Below, piece by piece: positions 35,080 through 43,794 of a DNA stretch of 64,000 nt. Each line of letters opens with the position of its first letter. Position 1 is the first letter of the stretch. The DNA is taken from contig JASJCL010000020.1 of assembly GCA_030066015.1 (NCBI GenBank), positions 1 to 64,000 on the forward strand, given 5' to 3'. A model generated the notes under the pieces. It was given only the letters and a program-made list of their open reading frames with translations. It was not told where the DNA came from and searched no databases. The position numbers and the translations under genes are program-made. This DNA is from Desulfosarcinaceae bacterium. Lineage in GTDB: Bacteria > Desulfobacterota > Desulfobacteria > Desulfobacterales > Desulfosarcinaceae.

Positions 35080-35688
35080 TCAACCGCCGCGACGCACATG
35101 CAGAATACGCTGAACGACGGTGGTGGCGGTGAGGGCCAGGTAGAGCAGGGCGCCCGCGCAGAGCAGAAGGGTACGGATGGCCGGCATTAGGGCGAGGCAG
35201 AGGGCCCAGGCGCAGAGCAGCACGATGCGGGCGGCGCGTTCCATCAGCCCGACCGCACAATCGCCGCCCAATGCTTCGGCGCGGGCCTTGACATAGCTGA
35301 TCATGAGGGTGGCGATAAGGGCCGGCCACAAGAGCACGACACCCAGCAGGGGGTGGCCCGCCTGCCAGAAGAGGATCCAAAAACCCAGCAGATAACAGCC
35401 GTCCGAAAGGCGGTCGAGGGAGCTGTCGAGAAACGCGCCCCATGGGGTCGCCGACGCTTTCTCCCGGGCCAGAAGGCCATCCACGGCGTCGGCGCTGCCC
35501 GAGAGCAGGATGAGCAGGAAGCCGGCCATGGGGTGCAGGATGAACCCCAGCGGCACCGCGCAGGCGATCAGAACCCCAATGACCGTCAGCTGGTCGGGCC
35601 GGAGCCGCCGCCGCCGCGCCCAGGGCAACACGGTGGTCTGAAGAAAGCGGTAGTAAGCTTGGGCCAGGGGTTGGTCACGCAGCGCCAT
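35080..35688 (-). CDS. CDP-alcohol phosphatidyltransferase family protein
   Basis: A 202-residue membrane enzyme of phospholipid synthesis. The family signature DxxDGxxARx8GxxxDxxxD is perfect (DAVDGLLAR ... GAFLDSSLD), with all catalytic and metal-binding aspartates. Five to six hydrophobic helices follow the usual plan. The ATG at 35688 starts just before the first amphipathic helix (ALRDQPLAQAYYRF); the frame continues upstream to 35853 but that part lacks membrane character. Alcohol acceptor unknown; pgsA-like or other phosphatidyl transfer possible. Located upstream of the methyltransferase on the minus strand. Confidence 0.85.
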   Translation of the reverse strand: MALRDQPLAQAYYRFLQTTVLPWARRRRLRPDQLTVIGVLIACAVPLGFILHPMAGFLLILLSGSADAVDGLLAREKASATPWGAFLDSSLDRLSDGCYLLGFWILFWQAGHPLLGVVLLWPALIATLMISYVKARAEALGGDCAVGLMERAARIVLLCAWALCLALMPAIRTLLLCAGALLYLALTATTVVQRILHVRRGG

Positions 35689-35903
35689 GATTGGGTTCCT
35701 CTCTTCGCCAGGAGCGGCAGTCGGCCTCCAGCGATCCTTCATAGACCACCCCGGCCTTGCAATCAAGACTGCTGAACCGCCCCCACCGCCCTCTGGCCGT
35801 TCGCTTGACAACCGGTCAGCGCCTGGCATAATCGACATCAAGCCCAGCCCCATCTTTGCGCAGAGACGTCCGGTTCCCCCAACCCATCTCCAGGAGGAAC
35901 GCC

Positions 35904-37751
35904 ATGGCCCAGCGCATCGCCGATCTCCAGGATGTAACCTTCGCCCTATATGATCAAATGCAGGTCGAGGCGCTGCTGCGCCATGAGCGGTACCAGGATC
36001 TGAATCGCAAAACCATGGATCTGATCCTTCGGGAAGCGCGTCATTTCGGCACCAAGGAGGTCTTGCCCACCCGGGCCCAAGGGGAGGTGGAGGGGCTGCG
36101 GTTTGATGGCGGGGAAGTGCGGGTGCCGGCCTGCTATCGCCGGGTGCATCGGCTGCTTCTCGCTGCGGAGCTCACCAGCCCCACCGAAGATCCCGCCGTG
36201 GGCGGCCAGGGCCTGCCCCATCTGCTCGCCCGGGCTGCCGGTGAATATTTAACTGGCGCCAACTGGTCATTGGTCGCCTACGCCGTCACCGGGCACGGCA
36301 CCGGCAAGATGATCGAACTTTACGGCAGTGTCGCCCAGAAGGCGCTTTTTCTGAAGAAGCTCTACACCGGCACTTGGGCCGGCACCATGGTACTCACCGA
36401 ACCATCGGCCGGTTCCGATGTGGGGGCCATCACCACTACCGCCCGCGACAACGGGGACGGGTCCTATCTCATTCGGGGCGACAAGATCTTTATCACCAAC
36501 GGCGAACACGATCTGTCGGAGAATATCATCCATCCGGTGCTGGCCCGTATCGAAGGGGATCCGATGGGCACCAAGGGGATCTCCATCTTCATTGTGCCCA
36601 AATTCTGGGTTGGCCCGGACGGCAGTATGGGGGATCACAACGACGTGGTGTGCACCGGTGTGGAGAAGAAGATGGGCATCAAGGGCAGCGCTACCTGCAC
36701 CATGTCCTTCGGCGCCCAAGGCCGCTGCCGGGGCCTGCTCTTGGGGCGTCCCCGACAGGGGATGGAGATCATGTTCCACATGATGAACGAGGCGCGGCTG
36801 GACGTGGGCTTCATGGGCTTGTGCCACGCCAGCGCCGCCTATCTGCATGCCATCGATTACGCCCGTCAGCGCATCCAGGGGCGCGAACTGGGCAGCGCCT
36901 CCAGGGACAGTGTGCCCATCATCCGCCACCCCGATGTGCGCCGCATGCTGCTCTGGATGAAGGCCCACGTGGACGGTATGCGCAGCCTGGTCTACTACGT
37001 GTCGCGCTGCCAGGACGAAGCGGCACTGACCGACGTGGAGGTCGCGGTCAGCGGCCACAACGACCGCATCGCTCTCTTGACGCCGGTGGTGAAAGCGTAC
37101 TGCGCGCAGCGCGGTTTCGAAGTTTGCTCCATGGCCATGCAGGTTTACGGTGGTTCCGGCTATATTCGTGACTACCCGGTGGAGCAGCTCACCCGGGACT
37201 GCCGGATCGCCTCCATCTTCGAGGGCACCGACGGCATCCAGGCCATGGATCTGCTGGGGCGCAAGCTGGGCATGGATGGGGGGCGGGTCTTCATCCAACT
37301 CCTCGCTGAGATCCAGGCCACCGTCCAGGCTGCCAGGGCCCATGCCGATCTTGCGGCACTGGCCGACGCGCTGGAGGCGGCCGTCCGTCACCTGGCCACC
37401 ACGGCGCAGGCGCTGGGCGAAAGGGCGCGCTCCGCAGAGGTCAAGAGCGCGTTTGCCCACGCCCATCCCTTCCTCATCTCCTTCGGCGATGTGATCATGG
37501 CCTGGATGCTGCTTTGGCGGGCGAACACCGCCACTCCCCTCCTTGAGAAGCGCCTCGCCAAGGTCGCACCCGAAGCGCGCGCCCAGAAAATCAATACCGA
37601 CAAAAAAGCGGCCTTCTACGAGGGCCAGCGTCAGACGGCCTGTTTTTTCATCCAAAACGTCCTGCCCGAGACGCGGGGCCGCATGCGGTCCATTCAGGCC
37701 GGCGACGCCGCCGCCCTTAAAATCAGCGAAGCGGGCTTTGGTGGGCTGTGA
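35904..37751 (+). CDS. acyl-CoA dehydrogenase, DmdC-like long form
   Basis: A 615-residue flavoenzyme that oxidises an acyl-CoA to its 2-enoyl-CoA. It is longer than ordinary acyl-CoA dehydrogenases (~380). It has the N-terminal extension and C-terminal domain of the DmdC (methylmercaptopropionyl-CoA dehydrogenase)-like subgroup. Motifs: VLTEPSAGSDVG for FAD/substrate, GGSGYIRDYPVEQL and RDCRIASIFEGTDGIQAMDL near the catalytic Glu. The ATG at 35904 has AGGAGGAAC upstream. A thiolase gene follows 141 bases downstream, so the pair probably serves beta-oxidation. A specific sulfur substrate is not implied. Confidence 0.9.
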   Translation: MAQRIADLQDVTFALYDQMQVEALLRHERYQDLNRKTMDLILREARHFGTKEVLPTRAQGEVEGLRFDGGEVRVPACYRRVHRLLLAAELTSPTEDPAVGGQGLPHLLARAAGEYLTGANWSLVAYAVTGHGTGKMIELYGSVAQKALFLKKLYTGTWAGTMVLTEPSAGSDVGAITTTARDNGDGSYLIRGDKIFITNGEHDLSENIIHPVLARIEGDPMGTKGISIFIVPKFWVGPDGSMGDHNDVVCTGVEKKMGIKGSATCTMSFGAQGRCRGLLLGRPRQGMEIMFHMMNEARLDVGFMGLCHASAAYLHAIDYARQRIQGRELGSASRDSVPIIRHPDVRRMLLWMKAHVDGMRSLVYYVSRCQDEAALTDVEVAVSGHNDRIALLTPVVKAYCAQRGFEVCSMAMQVYGGSGYIRDYPVEQLTRDCRIASIFEGTDGIQAMDLLGRKLGMDGGRVFIQLLAEIQATVQAARAHADLAALADALEAAVRHLATTAQALGERARSAEVKSAFAHAHPFLISFGDVIMAWMLLWRANTATPLLEKRLAKVAPEARAQKINTDKKAAFYEGQRQTACFFIQNVLPETRGRMRSIQAGDAAALKISEAGFGGL

Positions 37752-37892
37752 CGGTATCTGGCTGGCGCGATACCCTTCATGCGTCGATTCGTTCACCAGC
37801 TCGGCATTGGGCGTGCCCATTGGAAGGGCACGGCACCTGGTGACGAGTGGATCTGGTCACGATTCAGCAAATAACGGAAAGAGGAGGAAGAT

Positions 37893-39140
37893 ATGCGTGA
37901 CGTTGTCATTGCATCCGCCTGCCGCACGGCCATCGCCGGTTTCGGCGCCACCCTGAAGGAGAGCTCTGCGGCCGCGATCGCCGCTGTCGTGATGCAGGCG
38001 GCGGTGGAAAAGGCCGGGATTGCGGCCGAACAAGTGGACGACGTTCGTTTCGGTTGCTGCATGGAGCCCGCCGACACGCTCAACGTCACCCGTGTGGGCG
38101 CCCTGCTGGCCGGCATACCCGATACGGTGCCGGCGGTGACCATCAACCGGGTCTGCATCTCCGGCATGGAGGCCGTCATCTCGGGCATGGCCATGATTCA
38201 GGCCGGCATGGCCGATGTTGTTCTTGCCGGGGGCGTGGAGCACATGTCGGGTGTGGCCTACTCGGTGCCCGGTGCCCGGTGGGGGTGCCGGCTCCAGGAC
38301 CAGGTCTTCGTGGACAGCCTGATCCGTGCTCTCCACTGCGGCTCCCACCTCATTCCCCACCCCGAGGCGGGGCCGGTGGACGCAACCCAGGAGCCCCTGC
38401 GCAGCTTCGTCGGCAAACCATACCTTATGGGCCATACGGCCGAGTTCGTGGCCCAACACCTGGGGATCGAGCGGGCCGAAATGGATGTCGTGGCCCTGCG
38501 CAGCCACAACAACGCCGAACGGGCCACCGAGGCCGGTGACTTCGCAGCGGAGATCGTTCCCATGGAGATCCCCCGGCGCAAGCAGCCGCCCCTGCCTTTC
38601 GTCCGCGACGAACACTTCCGCCCGGGAATGACCCTGGCCGACCTGGAGAAGCTCAAACCGGCTTTTGTGCCCAACGGCACCGTTACCGTGGGCAACAGCA
38701 GTGGCATCAACGACGGCGCGGCCGCCCTCGTTATCCTGGGTGCCGATACGGCCCAATCGCTCGGTGTCCAGCCCATGGCGCGGATCACGGCCGTGGGCAA
38801 GGGTGCCTGCCACCCCTCCATAATGGGCCTCAGCCCCGTACCGGCGGTCGACGATCTGAGGGAGAGGAGCGGCCTGAGCATCGCCGACTTCGACCTGGTG
38901 GAGGTCAACGAGGCCTTCGCCGCCCAGTATATCGGCTGCGAGCGTGAGTTGAATCTCGACCGCGAGAAGACCAACGTCAATGGTTCCGGCATCGGGTTGG
39001 GGCACCCTGTGGGGGCCACCGGGGCCCGCATTCTCACCACCCTGCTCCACGCCCTGCGCCGCCGGGGGAGCTCCCTCGGCCTGGCCACCCTCTGCGGCGG
39101 CGGCGGGGTCTCCATGGCCTGCGCCATCGAGACGCTTTAG
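37893..39140 (+). CDS. acetyl-CoA acetyltransferase (thiolase)
   Basis: A 415-residue thiolase that cleaves 3-ketoacyl-CoA to acyl-CoA and acetyl-CoA, or condenses two acetyl-CoA. Active-site residues are in place: Cys88 (NRVCISGMEAV), His371 (GLGHPVGATGAR) and Cys401 (LCGGGGVSMA). GAGGAGGAAG precedes the ATG. It follows the acyl-CoA dehydrogenase in the same direction, which supports a role in fatty acid degradation; the hydratase and hydroxyacyl dehydrogenase steps are not encoded next to it. Chain-length preference unknown. Confidence 0.92.
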   Translation: MRDVVIASACRTAIAGFGATLKESSAAAIAAVVMQAAVEKAGIAAEQVDDVRFGCCMEPADTLNVTRVGALLAGIPDTVPAVTINRVCISGMEAVISGMAMIQAGMADVVLAGGVEHMSGVAYSVPGARWGCRLQDQVFVDSLIRALHCGSHLIPHPEAGPVDATQEPLRSFVGKPYLMGHTAEFVAQHLGIERAEMDVVALRSHNNAERATEAGDFAAEIVPMEIPRRKQPPLPFVRDEHFRPGMTLADLEKLKPAFVPNGTVTVGNSSGINDGAAALVILGADTAQSLGVQPMARITAVGKGACHPSIMGLSPVPAVDDLRERSGLSIADFDLVEVNEAFAAQYIGCERELNLDREKTNVNGSGIGLGHPVGATGARILTTLLHALRRRGSSLGLATLCGGGGVSMACAIETL

Positions 39141-39265
39141 CTTGCGCTGCGCAGGGGCACCGTTCGCTCCTCCAATCGGCACCGCCGTCGACCCGTAAAC
39201 CGGCGTCACGGCCCAGACGCAGCGAACCGACAACTTGGCGATTAGACGACACACAGGCGCCACAA

Positions 39266-39301
39266 AAAAAGGCGTTGGGAAGTGATTCCCAACGCCTTTT
39301 T
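39266..39301. terminator. bidirectional Rho-independent terminator
   Basis: A 16-bp perfect stem (39266-39281 with 39286-39301) and a GTGA loop. A-runs on one side and T-runs on the other make it work in both directions. It lies between the thiolase gene (plus) and the convergent repeat-protein gene (minus) and serves both. Confidence 0.9.
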
Positions 39302-39324
39302 CGTGTCTTGTGGGGAGACTAGGA

Positions 39325-42300
39325 TCAGGGTGTCACGGTGATGATCACCGTGGCCGCATCGAAGCGGCCGGTGCCGTCGCCCACGGTATAGTCGAAACGG
39401 TCGGTGCCGCTGAACCCTGATGGCGGTGCATAGGAGATCCGGCCGTCACCGAAGATCTCCACCTCGCCGCCCTGATCGGTCGTCTGGGTGCCGGTCGTCG
39501 AAACGGTGAGGGCATTCCCGTCCGGGTCGTTGTCGTTGGCCAGCAGACCGCCCGCGGCGCTGGCCGTGAAGGGGGTATCGCTCCCAATGGTGAAGAAGTC
39601 GTCACCAGCCAGGGGCGCATCGGCGAGGGCGGTGACAGTGATCCGCACCAGGCCGGTGACCGTCTGGCCACTGCCGCTGAGCTGATAGGTAAAGCTGTCG
39701 GTACCCGTGAAGTTGGGGGGCGGTGTGTAGCTGAACCCGCCGCCGGCGCTCAGGCTGACGCTGCCGCCGAAACGGCTCGTGCTGCCGGCGGAGGCCGCGG
39801 TACCGCCACTGTCGTTTCCGCGCACCCCGCTGCCGCCCACCGTCAGCGTCGAATCCTCGGCCGTGGTATAGGAATCCGCCGCGGCGAAGGGGACCGCAAC
39901 CGCATCGTATACCAGGGTGACGTCGGCCGATTGAGATCCGCCGCCGCTCACCGTATAGCTGAAGCTTTCACTGCCGGCAGCGCCCAATGGCGCCTGATAG
40001 GTGAAGGCGCCGTTGGCCTGCACCGTGAGGGTGCCCGATAGGCCGCTGTCATCGACGGCACTGACCGTCAGGCTGGACCCTTCCAGATCGATGTCATTTT
40101 GCAGCAGGCCCGGTCCGGCGGGCACGTCGAGGATGCCGCCGGCGGCGACGGCGTAGCGGTCGGCTTGGGCCAGCGGCGCGTCGTTGACGGGATCCACCGT
40201 CACCACGGCCCGCCCTGCCGCCGGCGGATTGTTGCCAGTTGCGGAGAAGCCGAAGCTGTCGCTACCGCTGAAGTTGGGGGGCGGCGTATAGCTGAAGCCG
40301 CCATTCCCATTGACGGTGGCGCTGCCGCCGAAAAGGGTCTCCACCGTTCCCGTGCTGTTCACGGACCATACCGACCCCGCCGCGGACAGCACGCCATTGT
40401 TGGCGTTCACGCTCAGGGAGAGGTCCTCGTCCGTCTGGTAGCCGGGCGAACTGGAGAGGGTGGTGGCATCGTCGCTGAAGATGCTGTAGCCCCACAACAC
40501 CGTGGCATTCGCCGAGGTCGCGCCGACGCTGTCCGCGATGCTGTAGGTAAGGCTGTCACTGAGGGGGCAGCCGAAGAAACCGGTACGGTTCAGCGACATC
40601 TCACCATCGGCCGAGACGAGGACGGTTCCGCAGATCACGGTGATGGTGACGTCGTTCAGATTGGTCGGAATAGTAAAGCTGTCGGTCCCGTAGGTGACCT
40701 GGGTCACGCGGGTGCCGCTGGATCCGTTCCAGGGAATCAATTGCTCGCCGTCGCTGTCGTTGTCCATGACGTTGATCTGAACGAACCCGCCGATACTGAT
40801 AGTACCGAGGGTGTCGTTGCTGGCCACCGGCGCGACGTTGGTCACCGTGACGGTGACGGTGGCGGTGTCGGTGGCGCCGTCCCGGTCCTGAACGACGTAG
40901 GTGAAACGGTCGGTGCCGACAAAGTCGTCATTGGGCGTATAGGTCACGCTCCTGTTGTTGGGGTTGATGGCCACGCTGCCGTTGGCGCCAACGGTATCCA
41001 CCGATTGAACGGTCAGGTTCTCGCCCTGATCCAGGTCGACGTCGTTATCCACCACGTTAATGGCGACGGGGGTTTCCTCCTGGGTGGCGGCCGTGTCGTC
41101 CACTGCCGTGGGCGGGTCGTTCACGCTATTGACCGTCACCGTTACCGTGGCCCTGTCCTCGCGGTCGCCGTCGGAGACGCGGTAGCTGAAGCTGTCCGTC
41201 CCCTCGAAGTCGTCATCGGGGGTGTAGGTTATGGTCCGGCGGCCACTGTTGATCGTCACCCGCCCGAAATCGCCGTTTTCCGCCGAACTGATGGTCAGTG
41301 AATCCCCGTCCACGTCGAAGTCGTTGGCGAGCACGTCGATGACGGCCGCCTCGTCTTCTTCTACCTGAATGTTGAGATCATCGACGCCCACGGGTGGGTC
41401 TGGCAGGCCGGATACGCTGAGGCTGACGGTGGCGGGGGTGAGGCCGCCGCGGCCGTCCTTGACCGTATACTCAAAACTGTCCGAACCGAAGAAATCATTG
41501 GCCGGCGTGTAGCTGAATCCGCCGTCGGCGCCCAAGGTCGCCGAGCCGCCCTGGACGGTGGCAACGGTTTCCGTGACCACCTCCAGGTCGTCGTTGTCGA
41601 TATCGGAATCGTTGATCAGCAGACCCTGGGCGGCCGCGATCCCCAGAGTGGTGTCCTCCTCAGAGCTGTAGCTGTCGTTAACCGCCGTGGGGGCGTCGTT
41701 GACGCTGTCCACCGTCAAGGAGACGGTCCCCTGGGCCGACGCGCCGGCGGCATCCGTCAACGCGTAGGTGAAACTGTCGCTGCCGTTGAAGTTTGGCACC
41801 GGGGTGTAGGTGAAGCCGCCGTTGGCCTGCATCTCCACCGATCCGCCCTGCGCGGTGGTCAAGGTGCCGGCGGTGGCGGCCAGATCGGCCTGGGCATCGT
41901 CAACATCCTCGTCATTGCTGAGCACCCCTGTCGCCGCTGCGACGGTGATGGCCTGGTCCTCATTGCCGCCATAATTGTCTGCGATCGCCACCGGCGCATC
42001 GTTCACCGGGGCGACGGTGACGGTGACGGTGGCCGATGATTCCTCACCGGCGGTGTCGGTGATGACGTAGGTGAAGCTGTCTTCGCCGAAATAGTCGGCC
42101 GCCGGCGTATAGGTGACTTCGCCGGTGTCATCGTCGGCGGTTACTTCGCCGTTTCCGGGCTGGGTCACCGACACGAGACGTATGCTGTCGTTGAGGTCGA
42201 GTTCCGTATCGTTACCCAAAGGCGAGATGGTGACGGCTGCGTCCTCGTCGGTGGTGGTCTCGTCGTTGTTCGCGGTCGGCGGATCGTTGCTGCCCGCCAC

Positions 42301-42696
42301 CTCGAAGAGGATGATGTAATCCCCTTCGCCGCCGGTGTCGCTGGCCACATTGATGGTCAAATAGTCTGGGCCCTCGAAATCCTCCGCCGGCGTGTAGACG
42401 AAGGACCCGTCACTCTGCATCTCGACGCTGCCCTCCTCATCGCTGGTAAGGACGCCGGTCGAGGTGACGGCCCAGGTATCGGGATCGGCTTCTTCGATCT
42501 GGACGAGCACGCCATTCTCGGCGGCCACGGTGAGGACGGCATCCTCGCTGGCGTTGAAGGTCACGTCGGGCTGGATGGCGCGGCCCGGTGTCTCGGAACC
42601 TTCCGGATTGCCGGCGCAGGAGAGGGCGGTCACTGTCAGCAACAGGGCCAGCAGGACCGACCAACGGTGGCGGTACGATGGGAGTGTCGTTGGCAT
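39325..42696 (-). CDS. cadherin/Ig-like multidomain surface lipoprotein
   Basis: A 1123-residue repetitive exported protein. I start at the ATG at 42696, which opens a signal peptide (hydrophobic 12-26) ending near ALSCAG, a plausible but imperfect lipobox. About eleven modules of 80-110 residues follow, each ending in strand patterns such as NDAPVAIADNY, SFTYTPVPNFNG, GSDSFTYA and GTVSLTV. They match bacterial cadherin-like/Big_9 (VCBS-related) domains, which bind calcium through acidic residues. Module 7 (around GFFGCPLSD, two Cys) is irregular. No type I secretion tail or LPxTG motif is visible; the protein ends after the last repeat (VIITVTP). Probable role: adhesion or surface structure. 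Confidence 0.85.
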   Translation of the reverse strand: MPTTLPSYRHRWSVLLALLLTVTALSCAGNPEGSETPGRAIQPDVTFNASEDAVLTVAAENGVLVQIEEADPDTWAVTSTGVLTSDEEGSVEMQSDGSFVYTPAEDFEGPDYLTINVASDTGGEGDYIILFEVAGSNDPPTANNDETTTDEDAAVTISPLGNDTELDLNDSIRLVSVTQPGNGEVTADDDTGEVTYTPAADYFGEDSFTYVITDTAGEESSATVTVTVAPVNDAPVAIADNYGGNEDQAITVAAATGVLSNDEDVDDAQADLAATAGTLTTAQGGSVEMQANGGFTYTPVPNFNGSDSFTYALTDAAGASAQGTVSLTVDSVNDAPTAVNDSYSSEEDTTLGIAAAQGLLINDSDIDNDDLEVVTETVATVQGGSATLGADGGFSYTPANDFFGSDSFEYTVKDGRGGLTPATVSLSVSGLPDPPVGVDDLNIQVEEDEAAVIDVLANDFDVDGDSLTISSAENGDFGRVTINSGRRTITYTPDDDFEGTDSFSYRVSDGDREDRATVTVTVNSVNDPPTAVDDTAATQEETPVAINVVDNDVDLDQGENLTVQSVDTVGANGSVAINPNNRSVTYTPNDDFVGTDRFTYVVQDRDGATDTATVTVTVTNVAPVASNDTLGTISIGGFVQINVMDNDSDGEQLIPWNGSSGTRVTQVTYGTDSFTIPTNLNDVTITVICGTVLVSADGEMSLNRTGFFGCPLSDSLTYSIADSVGATSANATVLWGYSIFSDDATTLSSSPGYQTDEDLSLSVNANNGVLSAAGSVWSVNSTGTVETLFGGSATVNGNGGFSYTPPPNFSGSDSFGFSATGNNPPAAGRAVVTVDPVNDAPLAQADRYAVAAGGILDVPAGPGLLQNDIDLEGSSLTVSAVDDSGLSGTLTVQANGAFTYQAPLGAAGSESFSYTVSGGGSQSADVTLVYDAVAVPFAAADSYTTAEDSTLTVGGSGVRGNDSGGTAASAGSTSRFGGSVSLSAGGGFSYTPPPNFTGTDSFTYQLSGSGQTVTGLVRITVTALADAPLAGDDFFTIGSDTPFTASAAGGLLANDNDPDGNALTVSTTGTQTTDQGGEVEIFGDGRISYAPPSGFSGTDRFDYTVGDGTGRFDAATVIITVTP

Positions 42697-43020
42697 CTGT
42701 CTCACACTTTCCTTGGCAGCGCATTTTCGGAATGCGCCGTCGGTGCACATTCAATGTCGGAAACGGCGGGCCGCGTCAACGCCGGCAGCCTTGAGGTGTA
42801 GTGCGCCTCACCTTGGATGCGGGGAAGGTGGTGGGCGTCAGGGTCGATGGCGATACTATAGCAAAATCCGTGCTCGATTCCTACTAAGGTCGTAACCATC
42901 TAAATTTAAATAATTTTTGGCTATGTAAGCGCCAGGTCGGAGACGGTGTCGGTAATTAATTCCACATAATTATGGATCATTATACCAGAAATAAGAAATA
43001 ATTTACCCTTTTTAAACAGC
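42697..43020 (-). promoter_or_regulatory. AT-rich upstream region of the repeat-protein gene
   Basis: 324 bases without a gene. Two extended -10 elements read toward the repeat-protein gene: TGG-TATAAT at 42984-42979 and TGC-TATAGT at 42860-42855, neither with a strong -35. The segment 42895-43015 is much more AT-rich than its surroundings, typical of a promoter region. I see no terminator for the Bat operon that ends at 43021. Confidence 0.4.
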
Positions 43021-43794
43021 TCAAATGGGGCCCACCTCGGAAGCGGGGACCCAGCCGATCTTGTCGCGACCGAAGGCGATGCGCAGGTGATCTCCCTGGC
43101 GGGCTTGCACCGCCACCCTGGTGCCGGCGTGGAGGACAAAGAGCTCGGTGGCGCCAGGCGTGCGGCCGGCTCGCACGGAGAGCTGTTCGGGCAGGACGAT
43201 GGCCTGCTGATGGTAGCGGTCTGCATAGTGACTGTAGGCCGCCGTGGCGGTGAACAGAAGGGCCGGCAGCGCCAGTGTGAGGAGCCAGGGCCGGTAAGGG
43301 CGCCGGCCCAGCAGACGTCGGACCATCAGGGTGCACCAGAAGGCGAGATTGAAACCCACCGCCAACCACTCGATCTGGGTGGTGTGGAGCTGGTAGCGCC
43401 AGAAGAAGAGCACCTTGGCCAAGGGCTGTGTCGCCGTTTCGGGCTGGTCCTTCATCAAGCTGCGGGCATACTGGCGGTTGAAATTCAGATCCGGATCTCC
43501 GGGGATGAGGCGCTGGGCCTTTTCATACCACCAGACGGCATGCCCCAGACGGTCGGCCTTTAGGTAGGCGTTGCCCAGATTGTAGTAGAGATCACCGCTG
43601 GACAATCCGCTCTCCGCCAGCCGCTGGAAGCGCTGTATGGCCGTGTCATAGTCCCCTTTTTTGTAGGCCGTCAGACCCTCCACGAAGAGCTGGGCTGCCT
43701 GAGGCGCCTCGGCCGATATCCTCAAGGGCATGACGGCCAGCAGAAGCATCGGCGCCAGCAATAGGAGGGGATGTGCCAGGAAACGGTTTCTCAT
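43021..43794 (-). CDS. batE: BatE-like TPR/SH3 protein
   Basis: A 257-residue membrane protein. A signal/anchor segment at about 8-27 is followed by TPR repeats (YKKGDYDTAIQRFQRLAESG; SGDLYYNLGNAYLKADRLG), two membrane helices (about 135-160 and 170-190) and an SH3-like domain at 200-257 ending KIGWVPASEVGPI. This is the BatE architecture of Bacteroides-type aerotolerance operons. The start overlaps the BatD stop by 4 bases (ATGA). Last gene of the MoxR/Bat operon. Molecular role unknown; protein-interaction scaffold is likely. Confidence 0.75.
   Translation of the reverse strand: MRNRFLAHPLLLLAPMLLLAVMPLRISAEAPQAAQLFVEGLTAYKKGDYDTAIQRFQRLAESGLSSGDLYYNLGNAYLKADRLGHAVWWYEKAQRLIPGDPDLNFNRQYARSLMKDQPETATQPLAKVLFFWRYQLHTTQIEWLAVGFNLAFWCTLMVRRLLGRRPYRPWLLTLALPALLFTATAAYSHYADRYHQQAIVLPEQLSVRAGRTPGATELFVLHAGTRVAVQARQGDHLRIAFGRDKIGWVPASEVGPI

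Noticed and set aside
36267-37820. 517-codon minus-strand frame opposite the acyl-CoA dehydrogenase
   Set aside because: Antisense shadow; the dehydrogenase has FAD and catalytic motifs.
40099-41301. 400-codon plus-strand frame over the cadherin-like gene
   Set aside because: Antisense to repetitive sequence; Gly/Val/His-rich without a family pattern.
39325-42696. Repeats as a DNA-level tandem array or CRISPR
   Set aside because: The units are 80-110 codons, diverged at nucleotide level and continuous in frame; no short identical repeats with spacers.
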